Source: Bacillota bacterium (GTDB taxonomy: Bacteria; Bacillota; Clostridia; DSM-8532). From it: a stretch of DNA of 64,000 nucleotides. A model generated the notes under the pieces. It made no database searches and had not been told where the DNA came from. It saw only the letters and a list, made by a program, of their open reading frames with translations. A program made the translations under genes and the position numbers. The stretch spans positions 650,478 through 714,477 of the forward strand of contig JAEZJF010000022.1 of NCBI GenBank assembly GCA_023415825.1, given 5' to 3'. Below, piece by piece: positions 1 through 8,262 of this stretch; within the stretch, counting starts at the first letter, position 1; every line of letters starts with the position of its first letter.

Positions 1-1
1 T

Positions 2-1312
2 GGAGCCTTTAAAGTCGAATTCATTCGTTCTACCCATAGCATTGCAGATGCGGTAGCTATGGCCATAGATACGCCTGTGGGTATGGTTTTTCATACCGGC
101 GACTTTAAGATTGATCAAACACCTATTGAGGGAGCACCCATTGATCTTCCGCGTATCACAGAGCTAGGGAAGAAGGGCGTGCTGCTTCTTATGTCGGACA
201 GCACCAATGTAGAGCGTCCCGGATATACCATGTCGGAAAGAACTGTAGGAGAGACCTTTGACAATGTTTTCCGCGGTGCGCAGGGCCGTATTATTGTGGC
301 AAGCTTTGCGTCCAACATCCATCGTATCCAGCAGATTATAAATTCTGCGGTGAAATACGGGAGAAAGGTAGCCATGGTTGGGCGCAGCATGCTCAATGTA
401 GTCAGTACGGCCGTTAAGCTGGGTTATTTATCCTATCCTGAGGAAACAATCATTGATATCGACAAGATCAAGAGACTAAATCCCAATCAGATTGTTATCA
501 TCACTACGGGCAGTCAGGGGGAGCCCATGTCGGCCCTGGCCCGTATAGCGGCATCAACCCATAAAAAGGTTGAGATCATGGAGGGAGATCTGGTCATCAT
601 TTCAGCAAGCCCCATTCCCGGTAATGAGAAATTTGTTTACCGTGTCATCAATGACTTATTCAAAAAAGGTGCGGATGTTATTTATGATTCACTAGCAGAT
701 GTCCATGTTTCCGGTCATGCCAAGCAGGAAGAGCTGAAGCTTTTACACCGATTAGTTAACCCAAAATTCTTTATGCCTGTTCACGGGGAATACCGAATGC
801 TCAAGAAACATGCCAAGCTGGCAGTAAGCCTAGGTATGGATGAAAAGGACATCTTTCTCATGGAGAACGGCAAAGTACTGGAGCTCACCAGCAAAGCTGC
901 TAAAATAACCGGGAGCGTACAAGCGGGCAGTGTTTTGGTCGATGGACTCGGGGTAGGAGACGTGGGAGATGTGGTCTTAAGAGACAGGAAGATCCTCTCT
1001 GAGGACGGACTCATTATCGTGGTAGCCACCATTGATTCCAAGGGTGCCTTCGTTGCAAATCTTGAGGTTATGTCCCGGGGCTTTGTCTATGTTAAGGAAT
1101 CTGAGAAGCTCATAGATGAAGTTCGAAGCATTGCCAGAGAAGCACTTATTAAAAGTGTGAGCAAGAAAGGTGGCAATTGGTCAGCCATAAAGAACGCCAT
1201 TAAGGATGATCTTAATACCTTCCTGTATCGCAAGACAATGAGAAGACCTATGATAATTCCAATTATTGTAGAGGTTCAGCCCAAGGATGGATACACCCAG
1301 GATCAAGGGTGA
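2..1312 (+). CDS. rnj: Ribonuclease J, 5'-truncated by window edge
   Basis: This is the C-terminal part of an RNase J, a metallo-beta-lactamase/beta-CASP ribonuclease with 5'-3' exo- and endonuclease activity in mRNA decay and rRNA maturation. The reading frame is open from base 2 (GAFKVEFIRSTHS...), so the gene starts upstream; about 436 codons are present and roughly 120 N-terminal residues, including the HxHxDH metal motif, are outside the window. Visible family signatures are HTGDFK, SDSTNVERPGYT, HVSGHA and the metal-ligand-containing PVHGEYRML, followed by the C-terminal dimerisation region. The ATG at 59 is internal and is not the start. A strong hairpin terminator follows immediately. 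The family call is very secure; J1 versus J2 cannot be decided. Confidence 0.95.
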   Translation, partial: GAFKVEFIRSTHSIADAVAMAIDTPVGMVFHTGDFKIDQTPIEGAPIDLPRITELGKKGVLLLMSDSTNVERPGYTMSERTVGETFDNVFRGAQGRIIVASFASNIHRIQQIINSAVKYGRKVAMVGRSMLNVVSTAVKLGYLSYPEETIIDIDKIKRLNPNQIVIITTGSQGEPMSALARIAASTHKKVEIMEGDLVIISASPIPGNEKFVYRVINDLFKKGADVIYDSLADVHVSGHAKQEELKLLHRLVNPKFFMPVHGEYRMLKKHAKLAVSLGMDEKDIFLMENGKVLELTSKAAKITGSVQAGSVLVDGLGVGDVGDVVLRDRKILSEDGLIIVVATIDSKGAFVANLEVMSRGFVYVKESEKLIDEVRSIAREALIKSVSKKGGNWSAIKNAIKDDLNTFLYRKTMRRPMIIPIIVEVQPKDGYTQDQG

Positions 1313-1324
1313 GGGAAATATAAG

Positions 1325-1360
1325 AAAAGGGTTTTGGATATGCTCCAAAACCCTTTTTTC
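1325..1360. terminator. Bidirectional Rho-independent terminator
   Basis: A 14-bp perfect stem (AAAAGGGTTTTGGA pairing with TCCAAAACCCTTTT) with a short loop is followed by a T run on the plus strand and preceded by an A run. It lies between the convergent RNase J and carboxypeptidase genes and probably serves both. Confidence 0.9.
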
Positions 1361-1361
1361 A

Positions 1362-2714
1362 TTACCTATAATTCTTATAGCGATAGTTGTTTTTCTTGGG
1401 GGAAGAGTAGTTGTAGCGTTTTCTTCTGTTATTTCTCCGGTTGATCATACGGAGAATATAACCTAGAATGATAATGACTACGATTAGAATGACTGCGGCC
1501 TTGATACCGAAGATGAACCGTTCGTCACTTACAATTTGCTTGTATTTATCGCGTATGATGGCAAAAGTAGTCTTTTCAATTCCTTCTTTGGCTACAAGAT
1601 CCACCGAGCCTATGGGCTTGTCCTTATAGAAATACTCTATTTTTCCTACAACCTGATCTTGTGTGATGGGTGCCGTAAAAGGCTCAAAAAAGGTTTTAAC
1701 AACCTTTAAATCCTTGTTAAGCTCAGTCTCATCCAGGGGCATGACACGGCGGATGTCGCTATTGGTGATGATCTCAACCTTTTTTCCATCTACAGCGTCT
1801 GCTACTTCAAACCGATCGATGTATTTTCCTTTTTGAACCAGTTCCTTCATGCTGTAATTCTTAAAGCCATATTCCAGAAGAGCCTGTGATTCTGTAAATT
1901 GGGTCTTATCAGTGGCTCCCAAGATTACAGCAACCAATTCCAAACCATCCGGATTAGTGGCTGAGGAAACAAGGCATCTTCCTGCCAGATCGGTGTAGCC
2001 GGTTTTAATACCCGTTACCTTGGAATAATACTTGGAACGTGAGCTAAGAAGCTGATTTGTATAAGTTAAGTGACCGGTCTTCCATTCGTTGCTTTTACGC
2101 ATATTGGTATCAGGATATGCCAACTCCATTTTTCCGACCACTTCTCTGAAGGTATCGTTCTGCATGGCGATTCTACCTAAATTTCCAAGATCACGTGCCG
2201 TGGAATAATGGTTTTCATCCTCGGTACCGTTGGAATTGGCAAAATTGGTTCCTGTCAAGCCGAGCTCTTTAGCCTTATTGTTCATTAAGCTTAAAAATCC
2301 TTGCATGGTACCATCTTCAGACACATTCTCAGCAATGATATTACTGGCTTCATTGGCGGAGGTAATCATCATCAGATTAAGAAGATCTTTGAACTTAAGT
2401 GTTTCGCCAACTTTGATACCCGCTGTAACATAATCGTAGCCCACACTGTTAATGGCATAGTCTGAGGCCGTCATATCATCATCAAGACCTGCATTCTCCA
2501 GGGCTACCAGAGCCGTCATGATCTTGGTTGTACTTGCAGGGGACCAGCGTTGGTCTGCATTCTTTTCAGCCAGCACCTGCCCCGTCTCCATATCCATCAG
2601 AATATAGGCACCAGCAGTTAAATTCGGCGGTGCAGCAGCGAAAGAGGGGATGGGGAGACTCAGGGCTGTAATGAGAAATGTTAGGATATATATCAATATA
2701 AATTTTTTTTTCAA
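1362..2714 (-). CDS. dacF: D-alanyl-D-alanine carboxypeptidase (S11 family, DacF/DacA-like)
   Basis: Low-molecular-weight penicillin-binding protein that trims the terminal D-Ala of peptidoglycan pentapeptides outside the membrane. An N-terminal signal peptide (KKKFILIYILTFLITA...) is followed by the S11 catalytic domain with STTK (about residues 61-64), SAN (119-121) and KTG (237-239). A beta-rich C-terminal domain and a C-terminal membrane anchor (AAVILIVVIIILGYIL) end in a very basic tail. The open frame extends to a GTG at 2723, but that codon overlaps the Shine-Dalgarno AGGAG; a TTG at 2714 has the right 8-base spacing and is preferred. A consensus promoter lies upstream. S11 enzymes of this type in spore formers act in vegetative or spore cortex cross-link control; which applies here is unknown. 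Confidence 0.92.
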   Translation of the reverse strand: MKKKFILIYILTFLITALSLPIPSFAAAPPNLTAGAYILMDMETGQVLAEKNADQRWSPASTTKIMTALVALENAGLDDDMTASDYAINSVGYDYVTAGIKVGETLKFKDLLNLMMITSANEASNIIAENVSEDGTMQGFLSLMNNKAKELGLTGTNFANSNGTEDENHYSTARDLGNLGRIAMQNDTFREVVGKMELAYPDTNMRKSNEWKTGHLTYTNQLLSSRSKYYSKVTGIKTGYTDLAGRCLVSSATNPDGLELVAVILGATDKTQFTESQALLEYGFKNYSMKELVQKGKYIDRFEVADAVDGKKVEIITNSDIRRVMPLDETELNKDLKVVKTFFEPFTAPITQDQVVGKIEYFYKDKPIGSVDLVAKEGIEKTTFAIIRDKYKQIVSDERFIFGIKAAVILIVVIIILGYILRMINRRNNRRKRYNYSSPKKNNYRYKNYR

Positions 2715-2768
2715 AAGAATCACTCCTGGATTGAATGTATCGTAAAGCCATTCCGTGCTTTTAACTAT

Positions 2769-2797
2769 ATTATAGAGGAGTGAGCGCTTTAACTCAA
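2769..2797 (-). promoter_or_regulatory. Sigma-A promoter of the carboxypeptidase gene
   Basis: On the minus strand TTGAGT and TATAAT are separated by exactly 17 bases and lie about 50 bases ahead of the carboxypeptidase start. Confidence 0.75.
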
Positions 2798-2915
2798 GGA
2801 TTTACGTTGAATAGACCAAAAATTACCTCACATGACCTTAATGATGTAGATTTTTGATTGACCTTAAGGAATATTATGGGATAATGGAAATAAATAGGAT
2901 GTTAGTGAGGTAGAT

Positions 2916-3389
2916 ATGGAAATACACGCCAGGGGAAAATCCTATAAGATAGCCTGGGAATTTATTATAGCACCATTTTTACTCTTGTTGGTGGCAGTCC
3001 TTATCATCCTATCCAATTTATCGGCTGTCAAGAAGACTTGGATTGATCTCACTGGCAATGACCCTACCCCGGTTTCCTCTTCTGTCAAGGAAATTGATAA
3101 TAGGGTTCAGCCACAGCAACCAGCTCCGTCGGTGAATACAACCGGAAGACCGGTTGAAGCATCGGAGAGAGCAACTCCGAGCTCGGGACAATCAGCTAAA
3201 ATCAACATCAATACAGCCGGTATGGAGGAATTGATGAGCCTGCCCAATATTGGTGAGGTCAAAGCCAGGGCTATTATTGACTACCGGACCAGTCACGGTC
3301 CTTTCAAGAGCGTTGACGAGTTGGACAACATCAAAGGGATAGGCTCAAAAACCCTCGAAAAGCTTCGCCCGTTGGTTTGTGTAGAGTAG
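2916..3389 (+). CDS. ComEA-like helix-hairpin-helix protein
   Basis: A 157-residue protein with one N-terminal membrane segment (FIIAPFLLLLVAVLIIL), a Pro/Ser/Gln-rich linker, and a C-terminal double helix-hairpin-helix domain of the ComEA type (INTAGMEELMSLPNIGEVKA... and NIKGIGSKTLEKL). Membrane-anchored HhH proteins of this kind bind double-stranded DNA outside the membrane and act in DNA uptake in competent Gram-positive bacteria. No comEB/comEC lies next to it, so it stands alone between the carboxypeptidase and rnpB. The ATG has a GTGAGG ribosome site seven bases upstream. ComEA architecture is clear; a role in transformation is inferred from the family only. Confidence 0.85.
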   Translation: MEIHARGKSYKIAWEFIIAPFLLLLVAVLIILSNLSAVKKTWIDLTGNDPTPVSSSVKEIDNRVQPQQPAPSVNTTGRPVEASERATPSSGQSAKININTAGMEELMSLPNIGEVKARAIIDYRTSHGPFKSVDELDNIKGIGSKTLEKLRPLVCVE

Positions 3390-3448
3390 CGCCTTTATCT
3401 GCCATTTGACTTGGGTATAATATGTGGTGTACAATGACATGATACAGA

Positions 3449-3846
3449 TAACGAGTAGGCCGGATGGTCGCGGGCGCAGTGCTGAAAGGCCGCGCACGAG
3501 GAAAGTCCGGGCTCCATAGGGCAAGGGTGCCGGGTAATTCCCGGTGAAGGCGACTTTAAGGAAAGTGCAACAGAAATAAACCGCTTTGTCATGTTTGCAT
3601 GTGCAAGCATTGCAGAGTAAGGATGGAAAGGCGAGGTAAGAGCTCACCGGCCCCACGGCGACGGAGGGCGCACTGTAAACCCCACCTGGAGCAACACCGT
3701 GACAAGGAACAAAATCCTGTTTAACGCGTTAAACAGGATCTAAGGCGGCCCGTCTGTTCCTTAGAGGTGGCTGAAGGCTTGTAGCAATACAAGGCGTAGA
3801 TAGATGATCATTCAAGACAGAACCCGGCTTACAGGTCTGCTCGTTA
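3449..3846 (+). ncRNA. rnpB: RNase P RNA (bacterial class A-like)
   Basis: The catalytic RNA of RNase P, which removes tRNA 5' leaders. The universally conserved core is visible: GAGGAAAGTCCGGGCTCC near the 5' side, ACAGAAATAAACCGC in the middle, AGAGCTCACCGG, and the 3' block AGACAGAACCCGGCTTACAG. The ends TAACGAG (3449-3455) and CTCGTTA (3840-3846) pair as helix P1, which sets the boundaries to within a few bases. A region of open reading frames crosses it but carries no plausible protein. Confidence 0.97.
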
Positions 3847-3879
3847 CTTTATCTCAAAATATGAACTATATTGACATTC

Positions 3880-4419
3880 TTAAAGTGTCTTTCCTAACTC
3901 ATAAGCTTCCCGGAGGGCAAGGCTTCTCTCAATATCTCCCGCATCGATTACACCTAAGCCGCGTACGATACCTTTGAGACTTGTTTCATTAAAGCAAGCC
4001 ATCCAGCCCTGCAGTCCTTTTATGGCACCGTCCATCGCACTTTCTTCCTTTATTGCCGCCGTTGCTAGCAGGTAGATATCACGGAAAGCGTAGTCAGAAC
4101 GGTGCAGCGGATTGCAGCGATCAAGCAAGGTTTTCATCTGCCCACTCATTTCGTAAAAATAGATCGGCGTGGCAAAAGCGATGACTTCGGCGGTCAGCAT
4201 TTTCTGAGTGATGGCCTCGGCATCGTCATGGATGACACAGCGCTGTGTTGTCTGGCAGACAACACAACCCGTGCAGAAGCCGATGGCTTTGCCATGAAGG
4301 CAAACCGTTTCTACGTTGTGTCCTGCTTCTTTGGCCCCTTGGGCGAATTCCTTCGCTAAGGCTGTGGAATTTCCATCTTTACGAAGACTGGTGGAGATGA
4401 TCAAAACTTTTTTGCTCAC
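3880..4419 (-). CDS. NAD(P)H-dependent FMN reductase-like flavoprotein
   Basis: A 179-residue flavodoxin-fold protein. The N-terminal strand-loop VLIISTSLRKDGNSTALA is the FMN phosphate-binding loop of the NADPH-dependent FMN reductase/iron-sulfur flavoprotein superfamily. The segment CTGCVVCQTTQRCVIHDDA resembles the Cys-rich loop of such proteins and is followed by the usual ATPIYFYEMSGQMKTLLDR. The start is GTG with GGAGGA six bases upstream. Its reaction is probably reduction of a quinone, flavin or small acceptor; the substrate is not predictable. It is a single gene, separated from the next minus-strand gene by 70 bases. Confidence 0.85.
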   Translation of the reverse strand: MSKKVLIISTSLRKDGNSTALAKEFAQGAKEAGHNVETVCLHGKAIGFCTGCVVCQTTQRCVIHDDAEAITQKMLTAEVIAFATPIYFYEMSGQMKTLLDRCNPLHRSDYAFRDIYLLATAAIKEESAMDGAIKGLQGWMACFNETSLKGIVRGLGVIDAGDIERSLALREAYELGKTL

Positions 4420-4495
4420 TCTTCTTCCTCCAAGTATTATAATGGTTTATCCAAACATCAAGGCATTAAGTGGTGCCGTGTCCCTTAAAGCAAAG

Positions 4496-5968
4496 TCATT
4501 TCATGGGCGGTCTGACCGGATCATAGACCTTTTCAACGTCAAACAGCTCTTTTAAAACCTGAGGGCTGTGGAACATCTTGTAGCCGTCCAGATTGATCCT
4601 CTCCATAAAGACATTATCGCCATAGAACTCATAAAATGCCCTGGCCCCCACACCGCAATAAACATTGAAGCCCTTGGAAACGATGTATCGATGACGGGGA
4701 TCATCCTTTTTGAAGGTGGCCCCGAAGGGAGATATGTAAAGATTGGTGGGCCCCAGAATACTTCCTACTTCCTTTAGCCAGCGCTCCATATCATACTTGA
4801 GGTAATCCAGTGTGATGGTGCGTTCCGAGTAGGTTCTCCTGTGAGTAAAGCTGTGATTGGCAAAGGCCCATCCGGTTGCCTTCAGCTTATCTACTATGGG
4901 CTGAACCAGTGTCTGCTCTTTTTCCCAATCGGGATTATCATGAAGGGTATTATATCCTAAAATACCTTCATAGCCTGTGAGGGCAAGAACTCCCTTGGCC
5001 CCGTTATACGAGAAGTCAGGATTTGCCTTGACGAAATCGTCCAGGATGGGTACCACATCACCGTCACGCGTGACGATTTCTTTTCCCTCAGGTGTCTTGA
5101 CCAGGGTGGCCACATTGCCTTCTTCGTCAAATACGAGTTTATCGGCAAAGCCGTCCTTATCCATATACTTATAATAGCTGACATCGTCAACAGAGATAAT
5201 CAGCGGTTTTTTACCTTCAGGAAGCATAATGTCATTCTTAACGACCTTACCTGAATCGTTAGTGGAGAACATATCCCGAAGATCAATAAGTGTATAGCCT
5301 CTGCTATGCATCTCTTCCAACATCAGCTTGAATTCATAAACAGTGGTCATCCAATAGTTATAGCCCCGCTCCATGCTGTCCCCGGTAAAACAGAGCTCAG
5401 GATAGACAATGAGGCTGTGGAAAAAGACATGATAAACAGGCCCTTCGTATTTTACAAGCGTTGTGGCCAGGCGATGGGCTTCTTCCTTTAGCTCTTTAAG
5501 CTCCGGGCTTTCGGGATATAGCTCCAATGCATCATCTATCAGTTGTTCTGCTTTTAGGTAGAGGGTTTTTTTAAGAAGCTCTTTCCCTTCCAGGCAGTAC
5601 CCTTCGGTTATGGCCGCCATGCATTTCTGAAGCTTTTCCTGTGCCTGAACATAGTTTTCGCCATCATCCTCGATAACTGATTTAAAATAAGGTTCGGCTT
5701 CGCTATACTTCTTTTGCTCGAAAAGAGCCAGCCCCTTTTCGTAATTGGCTTTTGATTCTTCCAGCCTTATTGCATCGGGCGTGGTGGTGACCATTGGGGT
5801 TGGAGTTACGTCCGGTGAAACAGAGGGAGATGGTGTAGCCTCAGATACGACCGGCATAGCCTGTTGGGAGAAGAAGAACAAGGCTCCTCCCAGAATACCG
5901 ATTCCCACAAGCGAAAGGATTACGATTAGAATAATGGTTTTTGTTTTCGTAAATATTCCCCTCTCCAA
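4496..5968 (-). CDS. Membrane-anchored TPR/polysaccharide deacetylase-family protein
   Basis: A 490-residue surface protein. Residues 12-34 form a membrane anchor, 44-64 a Ser/Thr/Pro linker, about 70-170 TPR-like helices (NYEKGLALFEQKKYSEAEPY), and about 177-480 a NodB-like deacetylase fold. The metal-site motifs are partly recognisable: SVDDVSYY (259-266), the counterpart of the TFDD motif, and NHSFTH (371-376), the counterpart of HSxxH. The usual role of the family is N- or O-deacetylation of peptidoglycan or other glycans. The start is uncertain: the only ordinary start codon is TTG at 5968, but GGAGAGGGG lies just inside the frame, so a rare start such as ATA a few codons later cannot be excluded. 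The substrate is unknown. Confidence 0.8.
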   Translation of the reverse strand: MERGIFTKTKTIILIVILSLVGIGILGGALFFFSQQAMPVVSEATPSPSVSPDVTPTPMVTTTPDAIRLEESKANYEKGLALFEQKKYSEAEPYFKSVIEDDGENYVQAQEKLQKCMAAITEGYCLEGKELLKKTLYLKAEQLIDDALELYPESPELKELKEEAHRLATTLVKYEGPVYHVFFHSLIVYPELCFTGDSMERGYNYWMTTVYEFKLMLEEMHSRGYTLIDLRDMFSTNDSGKVVKNDIMLPEGKKPLIISVDDVSYYKYMDKDGFADKLVFDEEGNVATLVKTPEGKEIVTRDGDVVPILDDFVKANPDFSYNGAKGVLALTGYEGILGYNTLHDNPDWEKEQTLVQPIVDKLKATGWAFANHSFTHRRTYSERTITLDYLKYDMERWLKEVGSILGPTNLYISPFGATFKKDDPRHRYIVSKGFNVYCGVGARAFYEFYGDNVFMERINLDGYKMFHSPQVLKELFDVEKVYDPVRPPMK

Positions 5969-6104
5969 ATAAAATCAACAAATTATTACTTATTATAACA
6001 TAATATGTGTATACAATGATTGCTCCCAGAAACTCATTCATACGTTTTTTTTCTCCAAACTGCCTTGCAGAAAATTTTAGTTTTGAAGCAATTTCCTTTT
6101 CCCA

Positions 6105-6133
6105 TTGACAGGCAGGCGCGTTACTCTTAAAAT
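6105..6133 (+). promoter_or_regulatory. Sigma-A promoter of metA
   Basis: TTGACA (6105-6110) and TAAAAT (6128-6133) are separated by 17 bases and lie about 45 bases ahead of metA. The short leader shows no SAM riboswitch or T-box. Confidence 0.75.
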
Positions 6134-6180
6134 CTTAATATTGGTATGTTTAGCCGTAGTAAAAGTAAGGAGCAATGATC

Positions 6181-7101
6181 ATGCCTATTAATATTCCCAA
6201 TAACCTTCCCGCCTTTGAAACCCTGCATAACGAGAATATTTTCGTATTCAGCGAGGAGAGAGCCAAACACCAGGACATCCGTCCTCTGAAAATAGCTATT
6301 ATGAATCTAATGCCCACCAAAATTGTGACGGAAACCCAAATTTTAAGGCTTCTGGGCAATTCACCCCTCCAGGTTGATATAGAGCTTCTGCATCCTAAAT
6401 CCTATACCTCCCGAAACACGCCCGAAGAGCACTTAAATCTTTTCTATAAAACATTTGACGAAGTTAAAGACCAAAAGTTCGATGGTCTTATAATAACCGG
6501 TGCGCCTGTTGAGACCATGCCTTTTGAAGAGGTAGCCTACTGGGAGGAGCTCAAAGAGGTCATGGACTGGAGTGTTACCCATGTTTTTTCTACCTTCCAT
6601 ATATGCTGGGGGGCACAAGCCGGGCTCTATCATCATTATGGCATCCCTAAATATATGTTGGAAAAGAAAATGTTCGGCGTGTTTCCTCATTCCGTCAATC
6701 AAAAGTATGTTAAGCTCTTTCGGGGATTTGATGATGTTTTTTATGTTCCTCAGTCCCGCCATACCGAGGTAAGGAGAGAGGATATTGAGAAAATAGACGG
6801 ATTGGATATTCTTTCCGAGTCCGATGAGTCGGGCATTTATATCGTAGTCTCAAGAGATGGTCGACAAATCTTTGTTACCGGCCATTCCGAGTATGATCCT
6901 ATGTCATTAAACGATGAGTATGTGCGGGACATCAATAAAGGCATCGAAATGGATACCCCGAAGAATTATTTTCCCGGAGATGACTCCCAAAAGCCCCCCA
7001 TAGTCAGGTGGCGCGGGCATGCTAACCTTCTTTATGCCAATTGGCTCAACTATTATGTTTATCAGGAGACTCCCTTTAATCTGGAAGAACTTCGTAGATA
7101 A
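6181..7101 (+). CDS. metA: Homoserine O-acetyltransferase (MetA family)
   Basis: First committed enzyme of methionine synthesis; it acylates homoserine in the cytoplasm. It is a full-length 306-residue MetA with the glutamine-amidotransferase-like fold: NLMPTK, the catalytic cysteine in HICWGAQAG (Cys142) and the catalytic GHSEYD. The family residue that selects the acyl donor is Glu111 in TGAPVE; work on Bacillus and Thermotoga MetA shows Glu here favours acetyl-CoA, whereas Gly (as in E. coli) gives succinyl-CoA, so acetylation is predicted. Two in-frame ATGs exist; TAAGGAG is 8 bases from the second (6181), which is chosen and gives standard numbering. Followed by a strong terminator, so monocistronic. 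Confidence 0.96.
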   Translation: MPINIPNNLPAFETLHNENIFVFSEERAKHQDIRPLKIAIMNLMPTKIVTETQILRLLGNSPLQVDIELLHPKSYTSRNTPEEHLNLFYKTFDEVKDQKFDGLIITGAPVETMPFEEVAYWEELKEVMDWSVTHVFSTFHICWGAQAGLYHHYGIPKYMLEKKMFGVFPHSVNQKYVKLFRGFDDVFYVPQSRHTEVRREDIEKIDGLDILSESDESGIYIVVSRDGRQIFVTGHSEYDPMSLNDEYVRDINKGIEMDTPKNYFPGDDSQKPPIVRWRGHANLLYANWLNYYVYQETPFNLEELRR

Positions 7102-7123
7102 TAAGCCTCGATCCGTAAAGATT

Positions 7124-7150
7124 CCGGAAGCCTTCGGGCTTCCGTTTTTT
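7124..7150 (+). terminator. Rho-independent terminator of metA
   Basis: A CCGGAAGCC/GGCTTCCG stem closed by a TTCG tetraloop is followed by six T, 23 bases after the metA stop. Confidence 0.95.
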
Positions 7151-7275
7151 ATCCTCTCAAGCAGTGATTTGTCCAGCCGTTGAATAAGGCTAAGCCAAGC
7201 TTGCAAAAACAGACTTGAAAGGATAGAATAAGTTATACTTTTTCTATAAACCTCAGAGAATTTTAAGGGGAAAAT

Positions 7276-8262
7276 ATGAAGCAAAAGCTGGTATCTGTCC
7301 TTATCCCTATTTACAAAGAAGGGGCTCAAATATTGAGAAATGTTAATAAGGTTCACAATATACTCAATGATCATGGTATTTCTCATGAATTTGTGCTTGT
7401 AGATGACGGCTCGGAGGATGATACCTGGGAATATATTTTGGAGTCAGCTCAAGAAATACCGTGTGTCAATGCTATTCGGCTCAGTCGCAATTTTGGCAAA
7501 GAGGCTGCCCTCTATGCCGGTATAGATGCGGTTAAAGGTGATGCATGCGTCATCATGGATGCGGATCTGCAGCACCCACCTGAGCTGATACCGGAAATGG
7601 TCCGATTGTGGGTTGAGGAAGGCTATGAAATTGTTGAAGGAGTCAAGGCAGCCAGAGGCAAAGAAAAAGCCATTAATGCCATAGGTGCCAGGCTCTTTTA
7701 CAAAACAATGAAAAAAATGTCCGGGTTTGATCTCATGGGGGCTTCCGATTTCAAGCTCTTAAGCCGTCAGGTCATTTTAACCCTCAGGCAGTTTAAGGAG
7801 AGAAATACCTTCTTTAGGGGTATCTCTGTCTGGGTAGGTTTTAAAAGAACCAGCCTAAGCTTTGAGGTGGCCGAACGCAGCCACGGGCAGTCCAAATGGT
7901 CTTTTCTGAAATTACTGAAGCTCTCTATTAATGCCATTACAGCTTATACAGCGTTTCCGCTGCAGATTGTCACAATTTTCGGGCTGGGCTTTTTGGTTGC
8001 CTCGGTGCTTTTGGGTGTGCAAACCCTTTTTAATTTTTTTAGCGGCATCGCTGTGAGCGGTTTTACGACAGTAATCTTATTGATCCTTATTGTTGGCAGC
8101 ATGCTGATGATAAGCCTTGGGATTATAGGAACCTATATTGCACAAATTTATGATGAAGTTAAGGACAGGCCAAGGTATGTAATCGGGGAGCAATTTCCGA
8201 AAAGCAAATTGGGGCTTAACGAGGTTAAGGATGTTAAGGATGTTAAGAAGCGAAACGGTTAA
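7276..8262 (+). CDS. Polyprenyl-phosphate glycosyltransferase (GT2, GtrB/DPM1-like)
   Basis: A 328-residue GT2 glycosyltransferase that probably charges undecaprenyl phosphate with a hexose on the inner membrane face. The N-terminal GT-A domain shows VSVLIPIYKEG, VDDGSEDDT and the metal-binding DADLQHPPE; the C-terminus has two membrane segments (about 230-255 and 262-290), the arrangement of GtrB and YkcC-type enzymes. The 3' end contains a threefold repeat encoding EVKDVKDVKK, which overlaps the start of the next gene by 32 bases, so the two are translationally coupled. The partner is a multi-spanning membrane protein, consistent with a flippase-independent lipid-linked-sugar transfer pathway. 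Confidence 0.9.
   Translation: MKQKLVSVLIPIYKEGAQILRNVNKVHNILNDHGISHEFVLVDDGSEDDTWEYILESAQEIPCVNAIRLSRNFGKEAALYAGIDAVKGDACVIMDADLQHPPELIPEMVRLWVEEGYEIVEGVKAARGKEKAINAIGARLFYKTMKKMSGFDLMGASDFKLLSRQVILTLRQFKERNTFFRGISVWVGFKRTSLSFEVAERSHGQSKWSFLKLLKLSINAITAYTAFPLQIVTIFGLGFLVASVLLGVQTLFNFFSGIAVSGFTTVILLILIVGSMLMISLGIIGTYIAQIYDEVKDRPRYVIGEQFPKSKLGLNEVKDVKDVKKRNG

Noticed and set aside
3345..3656. Minus-strand open frames across 3345-3656
   Set aside because: They overlap RNase P RNA, whose conserved core is unmistakable.
5969..6180. A SAM riboswitch or T-box before metA
   Set aside because: The leader after the promoter is only about 40 bases and shows no conserved element.
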